From Tachypleus tridentatus (lineage: Eukaryota > Arthropoda > Merostomata > Xiphosura > Limulidae), in the NCBI RefSeq assembly GCF_004210375.1, contig NC_134825.1, forward strand, positions 67,509,558 through 67,573,557: 64,000 nt of DNA, given 5' to 3'. The notes under the pieces are model-generated. The model worked only from the letters and a program-made list of their open reading frames with translations. It did not search any database and was not told the origin of the DNA. How positions within the stretch are numbered: the stretch's first letter is position 1; each line of letters opens with the position of its first letter. Positions 1-15,000 of this stretch are shown piece after piece. A program made the translations under genes and the position numbers.

Positions 1-3000
1 GGTGGAAAAGAGGAAGTTTCAGAAGATGCAGGAAATATAGAAGATAAGGAAGCAACTGTCAAACAAGAAAGAAAACGAAACAAACAAGGAAACAGTGCCA
101 GTGACTTGGAGAATCATCAGAGTCAATCACCCCCACATTCCAGGCCACACAGTAGAAGCAGAAGTCCTTCTAAAGAAAGAAAGTCTTCAAAGACATGGGA
201 TAGGTTAAATAACAGATTAAAATGTCCTAGCAGTGCAACATTGAACAGTTCCAGTCGAGATAGTATGTCCAATCAAGAAACAACAGGTTTTATTAATAAA
301 GAGACTTACCCCGAGCAGAGAAGCTCACAGAAGCAAAAATTAGAAGAAAAAACATTTGATTTTCAAGACTCTGTTACAGTATCTTCACTCCCATTGGCTA
401 TTACAGAAATCTCTTATGAATCTGTGAACAAACCAAGGACCAAAAGAGAAACAGAACATTTAAGAAAAAGAGTACACAGTCATGATTCTGTGGAGGAACA
501 TTCTAAACCTGAGCTCTTAGGTCAGGCAGAAAGAAAGCGTAGACTTCTCAGTGTAGGTAGTCTACCCTTGAGTAGAGAAACACTTTTCTCCAAAAACTTT
601 TCAAGAGAGGAATTTAAAACCAAGATGGTTAATTCGAATATTAATGATTCTTACATTTTACAGAAGAAGAAAACTGAATCTAATGCAGCATGTGATATCC
701 AAACTAATTTAAATGATCTCTCAGAATCTGTTAGTGATTCTCTAAACATGAATCATATTGAGAAACAAAGTAGTTCCGACCATGCGAATCTAAAAGATTT
801 GCAGCAGAAACATGTGCATATATTACATCTTCTGGAGCAACTTCAGGAAAAAGGAAGCTCCAGTGACACTGAAAGTTCTATAGACAATGGACAGCTGTCT
901 AAATTACAACCTAGCTCAGAAATAAGTATTTCTGGTGTTGTGGAATGCTCCAGAATATGCTTCAAAGACTCCTCTGCTGCTACTTCAGTGAATAAAAGCT
1001 TAAATAATGAAGATAAAGTTAGTTTGTTAAAGGAACTAGCTGGGTCTGGTTGCACACAAACTACCGAAAATAATGAGTTGTCAGATACTCCAGAGACCCT
1101 AACTTCTCAAACACCTGTGGATCCCCGCAGGAGTGCAGAGCACCATAATGTTTCATCTACATCTTCACTTAGTGCTCTTCGGCAGGTTAGAAAACAATCA
1201 GTGTATCAAATGGAATCTTCTTTAGGTCATGGTCAAAAGAAGTTTTCAGGACTACAGATTAAAAGTCTTGCTTGTGTAGAAGGAGAGGTTGGCTCTAGTG
1301 TAGATTCATCATCTACTCATCTTCTGAGACTACAGTCAAAACTAAAGGAAGATGAAGTTTCTTCATCCAGTGACAATACTACACTTTCTACGACAGTTCG
1401 ACATTCATCATCATCAGTACTGAGTGAATTGACCCACACTCTGTCACCTAGATTGCAGTCAGTTTCTGATAATGTGAATTCTGTCATAAGTGAGACTAAA
1501 AGGGAAATAGTCCCTTTGTGTCTCCCCCTGCCAAAGTTTGCTGCTTCCCTCAGGTCACCTAAAACATCACCTAATCCTCTCGCCTCCCCAAAACCCACTA
1601 TGTCTAGCCCCAAAAGTGGGCATTCTTCATCCCTTGCATCAGCAAGTAAAGTGTTAACACCTCATATTGTTCGTGAACCAGTTTCCAAGCCAGTGCAGCT
1701 TAGTAGCCCTGAACCTATAAAAGAAATTGAGGAAAGATTAAAACCTGAAAATTTAAGCAGTTCTATTACAGTTTCCAAAGCAAATGTAAATAATGTAGGC
1801 AGTCAATTGACAGTGGTTATGTCCACTGATGGTTACCATAAAATAGAAAAGAATACAGAAAATGCTTCAGACTCTGAATGTTCCCCAATTTCCTCCCCAA
1901 GCTGTATTGAAGAGAGAATTAAAGCTCTCGATGAAAAGTTCACTGCATGGTCAGGGTCAACAACAAATAAGAGTTTAACCACCACTACTGCAGCATCAAC
2001 AGAAATTTCCACAACACCAATTATAGCCTATCAAAAGTATAACATTAAGAAGAGGCCAAAATTTGATTACATGGCCCCCAAGCCATCAGAAATAATGAAA
2101 ACACTCCTTGCTAAGCCTACCATTTTTGACCAAGACTTGAAAAGGCTTGAGCACATAAATGAAAAATATGAGCCGAAAGAAATAAAACTTGATTTGTCTC
2201 CAAAAGTGAAACCTTTCTTTCGAACGAAAGCTGCAGCAAAAGAGTTCTCTAGTCCAATCCAACCATTGACTAATGTTACTAATGCTAGTGGACAAGGTTC
2301 TTTAGATATCAATAAATTAAATGTATCAAGTAGTACTGTCACCACAACAACATTATCACCTCCACTAACACCACCCACCACAGGAAGCACTACTACAATT
2401 ACAACTACCACTGTCAGTCAGATTTTAGTGGTTAATCACATTACTCAGTCATCATCTTACCAAAGTATTCCCTTTACACCATTAATGCCAATTTCAGCAA
2501 AAACACCAGTATCATCACCTCTTAAGAATTCTTCTGATAATGGCATATCACAGACTAAACTCAACTCAGTAAACCAACATGTTGTATCCTTTCAGCAAAG
2601 GTCTTCAAATCCTCATAGTCCATCATTTATTAAAAAGGAACCTGATACTAGTCCCCCCATTGTATCATGCATACCTACCATTAAAGGAAGTGTGCCATTA
2701 ATTTGCAGCTCCCAATCACATTTAGTATCTGTCATTCCCATAGCAACTGCTGGTACAAAAAAGGAACATTTTCTTCCTCAATCAAATAAAAAAGAATCTA
2801 CTGAATCAAAGGAAACTCCCCTTAAAACAAATGATAATGCAATAAAAGACATTCCAATTAAACAAGAAAACTCTCAAGAAGATAAGTTTAGAGAACACAG
2901 TATACAGAAGGAAAGTATCAAGAAAGAGCCATTATTATTTAAAGAAATACACACTTTCAAAAAAGAATCTTTTATTTCAAACCCAAAGGATCAACTTAGT

Positions 3001-6000
3001 CATTGGAAAGATTCATGTAGTATTATAGAAGGTATAAAAAGGGAGCAATTACAAAACAAGTTTGACATGGAAATAAATTCTGCAGGTAGAACAAATGACA
3101 GCATTAAAAAAACACCTTTCTCTACTAACTGGGAATCAGGTTCAGCAAAACAGTCAAAAATGATTTCAGAGATTAAAACTGAGAACAAAGACACACAAAG
3201 TCACCAACCTCACTTGAAAGATAAAATGAATGAACCTGAATCAAAGAGACTGAAAACTCACCACACATCTAGTGGTAAAAACATTGACAGAGGTGAAGAT
3301 AAATGTTCCTCACCACCTCATAATGGATCAGGGAAAACAGACAAAAAAGATAAACCCTCAAAGTTTTCAGATAAAGTCAAATCTTTAACATCAAAACCAG
3401 AATTTCAGGTGTCTCCCTCAGAAAGGGAAGAAACAAAAAATAAAGTTGAAACCATAAAAATTAAATCTGAAAAAAGAAACAGGTTGAAAGACATTAAAGA
3501 GGGATTAAAACATGATGGCAAACTAAAAACAAAATCTGGTGACAAGGGTTCTGAAAGAAACCATGGCAAAAATTCACAGTCAACTAGCAGCAAAGCAAAG
3601 AAAGAGCAGACAGAGAAGGAAAAATCAAAATCTGAAAGAAAATCATCAGTTAGTTGTGAAAAAGGTCAGTCAGGAAAATTCAAAATTGAAACAGAAGGAG
3701 AAGATGCACCTGTTTATTTTTCTATGTATGACAAAGTCAAAGCTCGTTCAAGTCATAACCAAAGCTTGAAAGATCAGGCAACCTTAGAATCAATGAGGAA
3801 GAAGTTTAATCAACTGAAGAAGAGTCGTGCCAAAAAGGGAGAAAAAGTCAAGTCTGGAGATATAGATAGTGACAAAGATTCTGTTTTCAGTCATTTTTCA
3901 TCAGATCCAGAAACCAAACCCAAACCATGTGGAAAAATGAAGCAAAGCAAAAAGAGGAAACTTGTCATTGAAAGTTCTTCTGATGAGGAAATAACACAGA
4001 ATGCATTTCACTTTGAAACAAGTAGAGACACAAAATATGCAGGAAATAGCAGTGAGTTGTTTTCAGATTCTGATGATCAAGTTCAGAAAGATCTGAGCTC
4101 TTCAAAAACACTACCAATTTCTGTCACCTCAAAAAGAAAGAAAAAGAAAGATTTTTCTGAAGTTGAAGCTTCAAACTCTCAAATTGAATTGTCGCCACCC
4201 CATTCACTTCTTAAAGATAAAAAAAATAAGCCTAAAACTAGTAAGCAAGCATCCATAAAAAGCACAAAATCTCAAGCCTTAAAATCTGAACTTGAAACTA
4301 CAGATGATGAAAGGACAATCAAACCAAAGTTAAAAAAGAAAGACTACAAGAAGAAGCGAAGTAGAAAGAACAAAGTATGTGAAATTAAATCTGATACTGA
4401 TTTTTCAGACAAAGAATTTTCACCCTTTATGAAAAAAAGAAAAGAAGGTAAAATTAGATATACAGAATTAAAGTTGGATTCAGAAAGTTCAGACAAAGAA
4501 GTTTTCCTTCCTGATCCTACTCAAAAAAGCAAAACAAAGGATAAAGGAAAAATACCAGGATTAGATACTGATTCTGACTTCTCTGTCACTAATATTTCTC
4601 ATTTATCACAAGCAAAAGAAAAAACTAATAAACAGTTTTATGATCTTAAAACTGATTCAGATCTTTCAGACAGTTTAACAGGGCTACAAGTACAAAGACA
4701 GAAAGAGAACATAAAAGAAAAGTCTAAAAGTGAAAATAATGGCAGTAGTGACCCTCCATCTTTGTTTGCTGCTGAACCAAAATCAGATACAAAGATAGGT
4801 ATAAAAGAAGAAGGTAATCTTAAGAAGGACAGTAAACTTGCAGAAGATGACAAAGACAAAAGGCAAAGAACTTCAGCAAAGAAAAAGGAAAAATCTCGCA
4901 AATCCTCCAAAGCTAAAGAGAAGAAAACTAATTCAATGAAAGGAATTTGTGATAAGCCTAAAAAAATAGATGATAAAGCAAAAGAAAGTATAGATAATTC
5001 TTCTAAAGTAGATATAATAGAAAAACATGAAAATTCACTCAGTGAGCCAGCAGAATCCCCTCCAAGGTTAAGACCAAGTATCTTTTCTGATGCTGAAATT
5101 AGGTCAGATTTCTCAGATTATGATTTTGAAAATCAATTGGTTAGAAATTTTTCAGAACAAGACAGCTGGAGGTCAAATGATCTAAAAAATGAATCTGAAA
5201 TAGGGATAAAAAACACCTCTTTGAGTAAAAACAATGTTTTTTCTGGAAAGCTGACTGCTGAAGAGAAAACTATTGAGGAAGAAGATAATGGTCCACCTCC
5301 TTTACTTGAGAATGTTGACTATGAGCAACGAGAAACTGATAATGTACAGAAAGAAACTGGTATCAGTGAAGGTAATTTAAACAGTGCAGGAGAGACAAAT
5401 AAACACTTTGAGGAAGTTACACTAGTTCATCTAGAAATTCAAACAAAAGTAGTTACAAGTGAAGATTTTCTAAAAAATAAAAAGAATTTGAAAGGAAAAA
5501 CTGTTATAGATGAAAAATATAACTCAAAGGATGAAAAACGCAAAAAAAGGAACAAAAAACAAACTAAAGAAAAGAAGAAAAAATCCAAAGAAGATGTTTG
5601 TAAAGTACAAGAAATTACAGTGACACAATTAACTACATTTCCATCATCATCAAAAGTAGAACATTCTCACCCACCTGATGAAGAAAGTAAGTTATTAGGT
5701 GATGAAAAATTAGATGATGAAATTGTCGAAGAAGCTAGAAAATTAGAACAAGAATTACTTGCAGATTCAGAACAAACGTACTGTTTTGAAAGTGAAGGAC
5801 TACTTAGACAAGAAGAAAAACATCAAGAAAGAAAATTTGAAGAAGAGGCTGCCAAAGAGACCCAGAGGTTAGAACAAGAGCTTTTCTCTACTGAATCTTG
5901 GAATTTAAAAGTTAGCAAACCATATGGAGAAGAATGTCTTAATTCTATAGGACTGAGTGGTGATGGTGTTAAGGACTCTAAAACATCTAATGTTGAAAGT

Positions 6001-9000
6001 GTTGAAGATAATGATATTTATACAGATTTGGACATGAATCCCTCCTCTGTGAGATATCCAGAAACTCCAAATGTTACTTTGCAACCTGAAGAACAAGCTG
6101 ATGTCAAACATGAAAAAACTGGTGTTGCAGAGGAATTGGATAAACAGCAAAATATGGAAGATGACCTTGCAGTCTCAGCTTTGTTACAAGCTATGAATAG
6201 TGATGAGCTTCCAGCTCCTGAACTTCAAAAAGATACAGAGTACTTGGATTCACTTCTTCAGCCTCACCCAGAACATACTTTCAACTATCTTTTCCAAGAT
6301 TCTGTTGCAAATGGACATGTACATAGCTCAGAACCCATTTCAGGATCCCAGGAAGACACCTCTGAAGAAAAGGATCATAATGACTCTCACATGTTTACAG
6401 AACAAATACCTACTTATTCACAAGACTTGACTGTTTCAAATGCCCCCACAATGAATTCTACTGCTCAAATCTGTGACCAAAAGTCTCCAAGGTCAGATAC
6501 AGAGGAAAAGGAAGAAACAAAAGCTTCTGAAGTTCAAACAGTCAATGAAAATAACAAGGAAAGTGAATTAGAAGAAAGAGTGGAAGATGAGCTCCTGTTA
6601 GCAGAGAGTTCTCTGACTGAGAAAAATGACTTTGAAGAAGCTGATCAACAAGTTCCTCATAAATCTGATGAGTCCTTATTTGAAACACTGGAAAGCTCCT
6701 TTCAGAGATTACATTCAAATGATGTAGACTTAAAACTTAGTCCACAGCCACCTATTTCAGAAGTATGTGATGCAGAGTTAAACATTGAACAACCTGTCAA
6801 ATCAAATATCAGTGAAGTTATAGAAAATTCTAGTCAAGAACATATACATCCAGAACCTCCTCAACCTTCTGAAATATCTAGTGTGAAACAAAATGAATCA
6901 AAGTTATCTAAAAAAACAGGAATTGTATCTAAAATTGAACTTAAAAAACCCCGACGTAGAAAGAAAAAAGGGCAAAACAATGAGTCGAGAGAAGATGCTA
7001 ATGAAGAAGTTAATCAGCAGCCCCCTATAAAGTGTGAAAATAGAGAAGAGGAAGGCACAGATTCTAATTTTGACATGAACAAAACAGATGGTACTTTCTC
7101 AAAATGTAGTGAAGTTGAATCTGAACAGTTATATAACAGTGAGAAAAGGTATGTTAATCAACAAGAAGTGCTTAACAATTTTATGAAAAACAAGGAAACA
7201 ACTGTTTCAGATGAAACTGAATTGCATGTTCCAGGAATAGAATCACAAGAGATAATTATTCCAGAAGTCTTGAATAATGAATGGAAAGATAATGACATTG
7301 CTGAAGATCACACAGTTGTAAATATTGTGAGTAAAGACTGCACTAGTCAATCAGAGAATTTAGGAAATGCTGATACCTCACCTAGAGTGAAAACATCCAA
7401 GGTTTCCTTCTCTGAACAGAGTAAAGCAGACGAACAAGATATACCTTTACGTCAGAATTTTCTGAAAATGCAGAGTTTGGAATTTCCCAGTTAGATTCAA
7501 AAGAAAAAGAGCACAAAAATCAAAGTGCTGAACAACATACTGAGCAAATATTAACTAAAGTACAAGAAGGCATGACTGAAGGAGAAAACACTGAGCCTTC
7601 TCAAGGAGAAGTTTTATCTAGTACAGTAGATCCAAAGCCCAAGAAGATAGTAGAAAGACAAAGAAGAGGTAGAAAACCCAAAACAAGGAAGTACATAGAA
7701 TCATTTCCATCAAATTATGAAACTCAAGACATTCCTCATGTCCAACCTGCCATCTTAACTAGATCTGGTGGGCGTAGAAGACGACTATCAACTGCTGATA
7801 AGAACAGAAGAACTTTACGTTCAGATACCACTGGATCATTGATGTCAACTGAAGTACCAACACACACTTTTGCAGACACTGAAAATTCTTTGGATGATCA
7901 ATTGTCAAAGCTAATTTCAAAAAATGTTATCAAAGGTTTAGCCAACAAGAATGAAGACTTGGTATTAAACCCTGAAGATAGAAGCAACAATGATGAATGT
8001 TTTATCAGTACAGATGTCATTTTTCCCCAAGGCCATAACAGTGATTCTGTTTTTCCAGAAATATTCCAGGAAGGCACTGAAAAGCTATCAGAAATAAATT
8101 CAACAGAAGAAATGGGTGAAAACATTAAGCAGGAAGAACCAAAGAAAAGGAGAGGTAGGAAGAAAAAGAGCTTCACAGATCATCAGTTACCTTCTTCATC
8201 TATCCTGGAAAAACCTGATGTGAAATGTGGAGAAACAGAAAACAGATCAAAAGAACCAAGGCTCCTTCTTTCTCTGTCTGCATTGGAAAAATCACCAGAC
8301 CAGAAGTCACAGAAAGAAAGTGGTAATGCATATGATGTATTTGAATTTCGTGATTCTGAAGATGAGGAAATTACATTTGAAAAAGATATTCAAAACAGTT
8401 TCAAAGAGAGAATGTTAGAAACCAGTCGAACTGTGCCACATTCACATGATTATAAACAGCATGAAAGTGAAAAAGAAAAGAAAGCTGAAGACATTAAACA
8501 CAAGGCACCCCATCATGAAGAAAAAGACATGAGTTGTAAGGAATATGTGACTGAACTGTCTCAACATGGGAAAATTGCCATTACTATCAGACTGCATCAA
8601 AAAGATGGACATGATGGAAGTTCAGCTAGTACTGCAGAGGTTGTCAAGACCTCACAAGCCATATGTTTAGAAGAGGTAAAACCACCTTCTTATTCCACTG
8701 AAAAACCCAAAGAAGAATTATCATCCACACCAACTTCAGATGCCTTTCTTACAGGACCATGTAAGAGCACTAGAAAAGCAATTCAGCTTCAGTCACAGAT
8801 TACCAAAACTTCTGTAGATGATGTCATTGAGGAAGTTGTCAAAGGGCATTTTAAAAATGCAGAATCCTCTGAGGCTGACACAGATACCTTGGGAGGAAGT
8901 CAGAGAATAACTCGTAGAACTCGTGCTCGTTGTCGAAGTGAAGAAGCTTCTGCCAAGGCAGAGGAAATGCAGCATGATTTTGAGACTTCTAATATTAAGC

Positions 9001-12000
9001 ATGAGCCAATGTTTATTATTCCAGATAACATTGTAAAGGATCACCCCCCAGAATCACTCAAAGTACCTATTTCACATGCTTTAATCACAAGTATTGCAGA
9101 TTCTTCGAGCAGTTGTTCTGAACCTGATTCATCCAAGCCTGAAACCAGAATGCTTCTTCGTTCATATCGTATTACAAGATCAACTTCCAGACTTGAGTCA
9201 AGCAGTGAAAGAAGTGTCTCGCCCCGTAGTGCATCTGATCCATTACCAGAGCCATTTATTAGTCAGGTTGAAAATAAATCAGCTTCTGCATCAATTGTAA
9301 CATCTCCAGTACCATCTAATGACAATGGACATTCCTTAACTCCACTTCCTGTTCTAAAAGTTGAACTTCCTCAATTATCTTCCACTCTTGCTACTCAGAT
9401 TGTAACTTCCACTTTCAAAGATAGTAAGACAGCTGAAAAAAAGACTGAAAGTTCATTCTCTACACTGGAGAAAGAGGATGACACAGATTCCCGTTCAAGT
9501 CCAACAGTGCTAATTGATCCAGTGACTGGATTTTTAACACCTGTTAACAAGAAAGGAGAACCCACTGGTGTCATTCGAGAGAATCCTGAAACCTCTGAAG
9601 GAACTATAGTCACATCTTTAATGGAGCACAGACTTAATGGAAATAAGTCAGTTGTAACCACCAGTAATGCATTTTCCAACACCACTGGTACAAAAGCAGA
9701 AGTAGTCAATTCCACAGAGCAGATTAATCTTACCAGATACACATCAGGATGTGTAGTTACCTACACACAAAATTTGAAACCTAGTGTGGTAGAACATAAA
9801 AACAAGAAACAAGAGAAATTTTCATCAGCTCAACTGATAGCAAGCACCCTCCAAGTAACAGTTACAGATATTTCTGAATCACAGAATACTTCTGTAAATA
9901 GTAAACCACAATCATTAGAGTTAGGGTCAGATGATAATGTTTCCACCAAGCACAATACACTGATTTCAGCAGCAGTGACTTCAGTCACGCCTGTCTCAGT
10001 TCAAACAATCACTGCAGTTACAGGTCCAGTTACTTCCACATTATCTGTGTCTTCACAACATACAGGTATACCTTCTCCAAAGACCTCAGGAAAAGACCTC
10101 CCAGTAAGACCACCACTTTTTCCTATAGCACAACCCATGCCTGGATTACCCAGTACTGCTGCTTCACAATATACTCCCACCTTACCCGTGTCTGCATCTC
10201 ATAGCCATACATCACTCAAGCCTTCTATAACAAGTATCCATGGTACACAAACACCTCTACCTGGCCATCAGAGTGTTGTTAAGACTGTTGCTCAAGCAAT
10301 ACATCACACTGCAGAGGCAGTGGTGGCAACCCCAGTAACTCCCATTGTTCACCCCAGGATTTCTGTTAAATCAGAAATTAAAGGTTTGGGACAGCCTCCA
10401 GTCTTGCTAGCTGCCAGCAAAGAATCAGCCACAACAGCAGGTGCAGGGAAAAGTGGGCATCCTTATCCACCCAAACACAGCCCAACTTATTATCATCAGC
10501 CTGGCTTTCCCATAGGTCCTCATGAGACAGCAGTGGTTAGTTAGTTTCTCATTCTGTTAATGCTTAGCCTATGAAAACAATGCAATGAAGCGCATTCATA
10601 TTTTTGCTTATAAATATTTAAAAAAATTACTGTTGTTTTTTTAGGAAAACCCAAGCTAGTTTAACTCTTAAAGATTTCTTTCATACTTTTTATTCAAGCA
10701 TTTTTTTCATCTTCTACATAGTATTGATCATCATGTGAGTGTAACTTTCCTTAAGTTTTAAATTGTAATTACTTAATTAAAAATATGTTAAATAAGAAAA
10801 GAAATATTTTGAGTTAACCTCTGAACTTATCCTTTTTATTGGTACATGTATGTATTGTGTGTAAGTAACTTTTCTTGTAGCTTAAATGGTTACTTTTCAA
10901 TAGTTTACTAAATTCTATGAACTTATAATTTAACACTCACTCTAGCATCCAGGTCCATCAGTGCTCGTCTCTACATCTAGTGGAGGACTGATTGCAGAAC
11001 TTCTACAGAATCCACAGTTACTACAACAAAGGAAGGAGTACTTAGCAGCTCAGCATTCTGTTAGTGGTTCTGGTACTCAGATGTCAGAAAGGTTGACTAG
11101 TCATGTTGGTCGTTCTTCAGGTTCTGGTGGTGGACCCATGCATGCAGACATTGCTGTTCGTCTAGGTAACCCAACCCCACCTCAAACTCCAACACCACCA
11201 GTAACATCATCATCACATTCCTTACAAGCACAGGAACTACATTCAGCACACTTAGCACAGGGATTACATCTTCGACATCCAAATCAGACTCCTCTGATAA
11301 TGGCACCACCACCACCTTTAGGTATTCACCCTTCTGACCTCCCTGCATATGTTCACATGTATGCTGCCTCTCATCCTCATTATGCAGCCCTACATCCAGA
11401 GATACGAGTTCAACAAGAGGCACAGGCTAGGGCTGCTGCTGCTATGGGTATCACACAGAGATTTGGTTACCCACCAATCCCTGCTGCAGCTGGATTTAGG
11501 CAACCAATTGACACACTCATGACACATACTACCATATCTGAAACCAAACCTGAAGGTAAGTCAAGTCAGAGGACAGAAGACAAACCATTGCCCCAAAAGA
11601 CAACCAAAGTTAAACTAGAACTGAAAACACCATCATGTGACAACAGACCTCACGATGACCATGACCATCATCAACCTCACAGTTCAGCAGAAAGTACTAG
11701 TCAGCATGTCATGACCCCTGGTCATCTTGTTGGGGCTGGAATTCAGTCAGTTGGACATTATTCACCAGTAGTTCGTCAGTTGAGCCCTCACATATCCATA
11801 CCTCAGCAGGATCGAGCTACTGATTCTCCTGCAGTGGCCAGTCCATGTGCATCTGGTCAGGTAAGACATCCACCTCCTCCTCATCTCTCTGGATCAAGAA
11901 TGGAGGAACATAAACCAACTGATAGTACTTCAAGATTAATACAGCTTTCTAAGTCTGAAACAGAAAAAGAAATGAAACCTCCTGCTGCTCATCAGAACCC

Positions 12001-15000
12001 ACCTACTACAGTTCCCTACCATACCTTGGAAATGAGAGGTGCACCTGGGAGACCAGTCCCTGCCATTGGTGCTCCTGCCCCTGGGCATCTCGAAGGTCGA
12101 ACAGTTCACGAACGGGGTTACACTCCTGGTGCTCTGTCACTGAAGAGAGATGTACCAACTTACACTCGAGAACAGCACTACATACCTGGAGAGCTTCATC
12201 CTACTTCTGACTCTCACAAGAAGATGCAAACTCACCTAAGACCATATGTTCATCAGGGGCCTCCTACTTCTCCAGGACCTCTCAGCCTTAGTACTACTAC
12301 TTCAGTATCAAGTGGTATTTCAGTCTTAAGTCCACGAGGTAGAGTTCAATCTCCCAGGCCTCAATCAACTTCATCTATTAGTGGGGATTCTACCAGTTCT
12401 AGACGAGGCAGTGTCCACTTAATGCCACAAACAGGATCAGAGGCTCCTGTTTCAGCTCCACCTCCTGCACATGCCATGTCCCAACACACAGGAATACCTC
12501 GGGTACAACCACAGACCCCACCACATGACAGTCAAGTACCACCACAAGGTGACTCCCTCCTCTTACAGGTATGTAATGTAGCAAGAATAAAATACACATT
12601 GTATAAGCCTAGCTGTAAAATATACATGTACTGCCATATCTGATAACATGTATATCAATGTGATGCCCAAAGTTTTTTCATTTTAAACCATTTCACAATA
12701 TTGAATATTTTCTACATTGTTCATAAACTTTCCAGCATTTTAACTACAACTTATCAACATCCATTTAAAAGACACAACATCATAGCTGTATACTATAGAT
12801 ATAGTATGTTTACATTGTTTTCTTTATCCAAATAACATGGGCTGAAATAAGTTATAGTACAATAAGTCTTAAGTAATCTGTAAAATTCAGCTTTGTTTGA
12901 AATTATAAATTTACAAATTTAGGTTTAATATTTTTATGTAACATAAGTTTTTGAGTGATGCACTACAATGAAATTTTATCTAGTTTACTCAGCAGTGATT
13001 GGAACAATGAAACTTTACAAAAAAAGTTTGCTAAATCTAATGATAAAACAAATTTAAATGTTTATATCCAATATATTTTCTTTTCTCCATTTCTCTACAG
13101 TTGGTTTAAGTAAATTTTCTCATTACAGAGATATCCAGTTATGTGGCAAGGACTCCTGGCACTGAAAAATGATCAAGCTGCAGTACAAATGCACTTTGTT
13201 TCAGGAAATCCTCTCATTGCACGAGCATCTTTACCCCCAATGACAGAAGGAGGTACTCCTCCATTACGAATAGCTCAAAGAATGAGGTTGGAGCAAAACC
13301 AGTTGGAAGGGGTAGCAAGGAAGATGCAAGTGTGTATTTTTTTTAATACCTTGAAGTATTAATACTAATATTTGCACACATTAAATTTATATGCAACAAC
13401 TCATTTTTATTTGGTGGTAGTTGTTTTATACTATTAGCCATCATAATGAGACTTCTTGACAATATATGTTTACAGCATTTATAGTGATCATAAAGTTTAT
13501 CTTCAAGCTGCTAAACTTGCAAGTACATTATATCATTGATACTGAATTTTGTTTCTATTCTGTTGTGATTCCAATGACCACTTGAGTGTTAGATTATTTT
13601 TGTAGTATTTGCATGAAATTAAATATTTCACTAAGAGTAACAATATATCTTGTGTACTATTTAAAACATTGCTTCTAAAATGTATGAAAAATCAGAGAAC
13701 TTGCATGCCAATTTCCTTATTACATAAATATTTCATTTTTATAGAGAAATACACAAGCAGTTGAGTGGCATAAAACTACCTAATGCAGCATTTATAGTGA
13801 TCATAAAGTTTATCTTCAAGCTGCTAAACTTGCAAGTACATTATATCATTGATACTGAATTTTGTTTCTATTCTGTTGTGATTCCAATGACCACTTGAGT
13901 GTTAGATTATTTTGTAGTATTTGCATGAAATTAAATATTTCACTAAGAGTAACAATATATCTTGTGTACTATTTAAAACATTGCTTCTAAAATGTATGAA
14001 AAATCAGAGAACTTGCATGCCAATTTCCTTATAACATAAATATTTCATTTTTATAGAGAAATACACAAGCAGTTGAGTGGCATAAAACTACCTAATGCAT
14101 TGTAACTTTGTTTTTGTCACACCTAGATGCTTGAAGAACATTGTATTCTCTTAGCACTGCCATGTGGGCGAGATCACATGGATGTTCTCCAGCAGTCTAA
14201 TAATCTTCGCAATGGCTTCATCAATTATCTGCAACTGAAGCAAGCTGCAGGCATTGTCAATGCAGCAGCCCCAGGCTCTCAGCAGGTAATTATACACTTT
14301 TTTTCCTCTCTAAACAATACAATGACAAATAGTTCCTACATTTGTAGATCTTATTCCTTCATTAATAAAATTCATGGTTATTTCTCCTGTTATACAACTG
14401 ATAATTTAGACTCCATTATGAAACTTTTATTTTCAAAGTTTATTTAAAAAAAAAGAAGGAATAATCTTCCAGTTGGATGATCACCAATGAATGTAGAAAA
14501 TATAAAAGGAAATGGTTTGTGTTTTAGTCTGAAGTAAAACATGCAAGAGTACAAAGATTTGGAGAATTTTCCTGATTGGTGAAATAAACAAAGTAGAATA
14601 TAGAAAGAAAAAGTTTCTGCAGAAGAAACGGGTGGAGAAATTACCTGGTGCAGTTACATATCATATGAAGAAATAATTCCAATTAAGATGACCCTGAAAC
14701 TGTGAATTTAACATTTCAATTAATACTAATATTTCAAAATGTTGCTTAGTCTCCATCTCAAGATTTTTAGTTTGATGCTTTTAAGAAATGTTATAATATA
14801 AAAACAGTTACCACAAATTAAGGGAGTTTCTTTACAAATTCCAGTTAGAATGTCTAATATGAGAAGTTAATAATTTTCATTTTAATGATGTTATTGCCAG
14901 GAACAAGGGTTTTTTATGGTATTTAAGAAATAAAGGTGTCCTTGCTCTTCAAAGGACATCTAGGTTTGCCATAAGAATTCTTGTTACTATTATCTTGTTA

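Noticed and set aside
1317-2411. Antisense open frames of up to 114 codons inside the SPEN exon (also 4638-4910, 9395-9742, 11097-11423)
   Set aside because: They are shadows of the biased SPEN codons, with no ATG context, splice structure or domain.
7440-7494. Programmed -1 frameshifting in SPEN
   Set aside because: No X-XXY-YYZ slippery site lies in the permitted interval, and SPEN homologues are not known to use recoding. A missing T in a homopolymer explains it more simply.
13101-13128. Alternative acceptor CTCTACAG at 13100 for the first SPOC exon
   Set aside because: It leads to LV followed by TAA; the acceptor at 13128 gives the conserved RYPVMWQG in phase.
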